From: Sarcina ventriculi
Lineage (GTDB): Bacteria > Bacillota > Clostridia > Clostridiales > Clostridiaceae
Direction: 5' to 3'
NCBI RefSeq assembly: GCF_900456775.1
Contig: NZ_UAUL01000001.1
Location: forward strand, 62,001 to 126,000
Length of the DNA: 64,000 bases
Below, piece after piece: positions 62,516-64,000 of this stretch (within the stretch, counting starts at the first letter, position 1; each line of letters starts with the position of its first letter). The notes beneath the pieces are model-generated. The model was not told where the DNA came from and did no database searches. It saw only the letters and a program-made list of their open reading frames with translations. The position numbers and the translations under genes were made by a program.

Positions 62516-62692
62516 ATATTTATAAATATTATATTATAATCTTTAATTGTATTTTTTATTATTTTTATCAATTAATATGATATCAATTCCATATTTTTCT
62601 GTCAATGTTTTCATTAGAAATTTTAACTATTTTTATATTAAATATAAATTTATTTTCTTTTACTGATATTAAGTCCTATTTATTCATAAACA

Positions 62693-62740
62693 AAAAAACT
62701 GTATTCTTTAATAAATTAATATCAAAGAATACAGTTTTTT
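62693..62740 (-). terminator. Terminator of the transglutaminase gene
   Basis: Perfect 17-base arms AAAAAACTGTATTCTTT and AAAGAATACAGTTTTTT around a 14-base loop, with T residues on the minus strand, ten bases after the stop. Confidence 0.9.
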
Positions 62741-62750
62741 CATTTTCTCA

Positions 62751-63896
62751 TTAACCCCATTGTCCTGCAATACTTGCATCTTTATGATATTCATTAAAAT
62801 CTGAGGAATTAAAGAAATTTCCTGCATCATAAAAAGTACAATCAACATTAATCCATTTATTTTGTGATGGAATATATACTTGATTCCAAGCATGGCTAAC
62901 CCATTGTGTTCCATCAAATCCTTCACCTGTAATAAGCCTTACTTTAAGTCCTGCATCTCTTGCCATTGCTACATAAAGAGAAGCATAATCAAAACAAACT
63001 CCTTCTCTTGTATCAAAAGCTGCTATAGCACCTGATTTGAGATTTACATCACCTTCTTCAAGTTCTTGAGCCTTTTTATTATCATAGGTTATATTTTGTC
63101 CAACCCATTGATATATTGCATAAGCTTTAGCTTCATCTGTTCTTTTTCCAGCAATTATTTCTTGAGTTTTTGCATCTATTGCAGGAGATGATTTTACTGC
63201 TTGTGCTAATGTCACGCCATTATAATACGTAATAGCGCCATTTGAATTATTATCAGATAATTCTCCATTATTTCCATTTTCTATTTTCAAAGAATTATTT
63301 AATAGTTTAGGAAAATTTTTAACTAAACTGCTATCTGTAATTTGCTCTACTATATTTGTATTTAAATAATTATAAATATTACTATTATCTATTTGATTTA
63401 TTATATAAGTTGGTAAAGGTAAAAGTAATAAAGCTTTTATTATAAAAGCTGCAATTATTATATTTATTATTGAATTTGGAATAGCAAATATTACACCGCA
63501 AATTCTAGTAAAACCAGTACCTAAAGATTGCCCTAATCTATCTATTAGTTTTAATAGTGGGTCAAATATAATTAGATTTATAAGCCTTATAAAAAGCATT
63601 ATGATGTTATATAAAATTATAAGAAGAATTATAAATCCTATAATATAATAAATTCTATATGCTAAACCATTTAAATTATTAAAAAAAACTATATTACTTT
63701 TTATGTAATTTAAAATATTTAATATTATATTACTATTTATAGCACCTAATACTATAGTTACTAAAACAACAATGTCCTTTTCTAAATTAAAAAGCTCATA
63801 TTTACCACTCCTATAATTAAAACCCTTTATAAATCCTAAAAATATCGGAATCACAAATATTAAAACTAAAATTATACTTACTATATTAAAATTCAT
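62751..63896 (-). CDS. Membrane protein with CvpA-like helices and a transglutaminase-like domain
   Basis: A 381-residue protein. The first 170 residues hold about five helices resembling CvpA (FIKGFNYRSGKYELF, GLAYRIYYIIGFIILLIILYNIIMLFIRLINLI). A polar linker (about 195-225) leads to a transglutaminase-like cysteine protease fold outside the membrane: TREGVCFDYASLYVAMARDAGLKVRLITGEG (catalytic cysteine), SHAWNQVYI (histidine) and WINVDCTFYDAG (aspartate). It may cross-link or cut peptides at the cell surface; the target is unknown. The ATG at 63896 is preferred over an upstream GTG that sits on the SD-like AGGATGTGG. Confidence 0.82.
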   Translation of the reverse strand: MNFNIVSIILVLIFVIPIFLGFIKGFNYRSGKYELFNLEKDIVVLVTIVLGAINSNIILNILNYIKSNIVFFNNLNGLAYRIYYIIGFIILLIILYNIIMLFIRLINLIIFDPLLKLIDRLGQSLGTGFTRICGVIFAIPNSIINIIIAAFIIKALLLLPLPTYIINQIDNSNIYNYLNTNIVEQITDSSLVKNFPKLLNNSLKIENGNNGELSDNNSNGAITYYNGVTLAQAVKSSPAIDAKTQEIIAGKRTDEAKAYAIYQWVGQNITYDNKKAQELEEGDVNLKSGAIAAFDTREGVCFDYASLYVAMARDAGLKVRLITGEGFDGTQWVSHAWNQVYIPSQNKWINVDCTFYDAGNFFNSSDFNEYHKDASIAGQWG

Positions 63897-64000
63897 AAAA
63901 TTAACCACATCCTAAGTTTATAAAATATAAATTAAATTTTTATATACACTATACTAGCATAATTATATGTATTTATTATGTCATAAATAAATTTCTGGTT

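Larger units (their letters stand above)
62390..62750. other. Region upstream of scrR, with LacI-type operator and a terminator
   Basis: About 360 AT-rich bases between the transglutaminase gene and scrR. It holds the palindrome at 62500-62515 and the terminator at 62693-62740. Nothing else was recognised. Confidence 0.6.

Noticed and set aside
62708-62926. 72-codon frame on the minus strand
   Set aside because: Out-of-frame overlap with the end of the transglutaminase gene, which carries the conserved His and Asp.
1-64000. Prophage, insertion sequence or CRISPR array
   Set aside because: No integrase, transposase, phage structural gene or regular repeat-spacer pattern was found. The only duplications are the nitrilase, AmiS/UreI and TerD paralogues.

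Overview
The window is a very AT-rich, densely coded bacterial segment with Shine-Dalgarno (SD) sites of the AGGAGG type, hairpin-plus-T-run terminators, an [FeFe] hydrogenase, anaerobic sulfite reductase parts, a fused glutathione synthase and purine and guanidine riboswitches. This points to Clostridium sensu stricto or a close relative; the species cannot be fixed from the sequence. No phage, transposase or CRISPR array is visible. The only RNA gene found is a tRNA-Leu(CAA).

Layout. 1-3.5 kb: 3' end of a sodium:alanine/glycine symporter, a DUF1858 + hemerythrin pair, a nitroreductase, and an AraC regulator behind a near-consensus Fur box. 3.5-7.4 kb: an operon asrA-asrC-hydA in which the expected asrB is absent. 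7.5-19 kb: housekeeping and envelope genes, including a beta-lactamase-fold protein without its serine, a phosphofructokinase, MurT/GatD, a DHFR-like protein with a structured start region, a methyltransferase, xpt under a guanine riboswitch, a Kv-type channel and a polysaccharide deacetylase. 19-21 kb: a GGGtGRT-family protein and a NifU-like scaffold behind a strong promoter and a three-hairpin leader. 21-24 kb: tRNA-Leu, a radical SAM gene, a B3/4-domain gene, and an SMR (Gdx-like) exporter gene broken by one stop codon but still preceded by an intact guanidine-I riboswitch.

23.6-32.6 kb: a secreted GH16 glucanase, a CcdC-like membrane protein, a two-component system, ndk, an unrecognised 698-residue protein and a GT39-type glycosyltransferase. 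33-44.2 kb is a nitrogen-scavenging island: two tandem nitrilases, two AmiS/UreI channels, an ammonium transporter and the complete urease set ureABCEFGD. Nitriles and urea would enter and be hydrolysed to ammonia, with Amt recovering what leaks out. A 3' remnant of a third nitrilase beside the second channel shows that the island grew by duplication and partial loss.

44.2-52.6 kb is a tellurite-type (Ter) stress locus: a calcium-type P-ATPase, two TerD proteins, a TelA protein, a YceG-like protein and a sigma-region-4/helix-hairpin-helix protein. A consensus promoter inside it is bracketed by two identical operator-like palindromes. 52.6-64 kb: a small unknown gene, PnuC, a frameshifted zinc phospholipase C-like gene, an arsenite-type ArsR regulator next to gshF, an EamA transporter, the sucrose operon scrR-scrB-scrK, and a membrane transglutaminase.

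The best candidates for undescribed biology are the structured leader with the GGGtGRT/NifU-like pair, the AsrA-AsrC-hydrogenase operon, the Ter locus with its bracketed promoter, and two genes whose SD is separated from the start codon by a hairpin.
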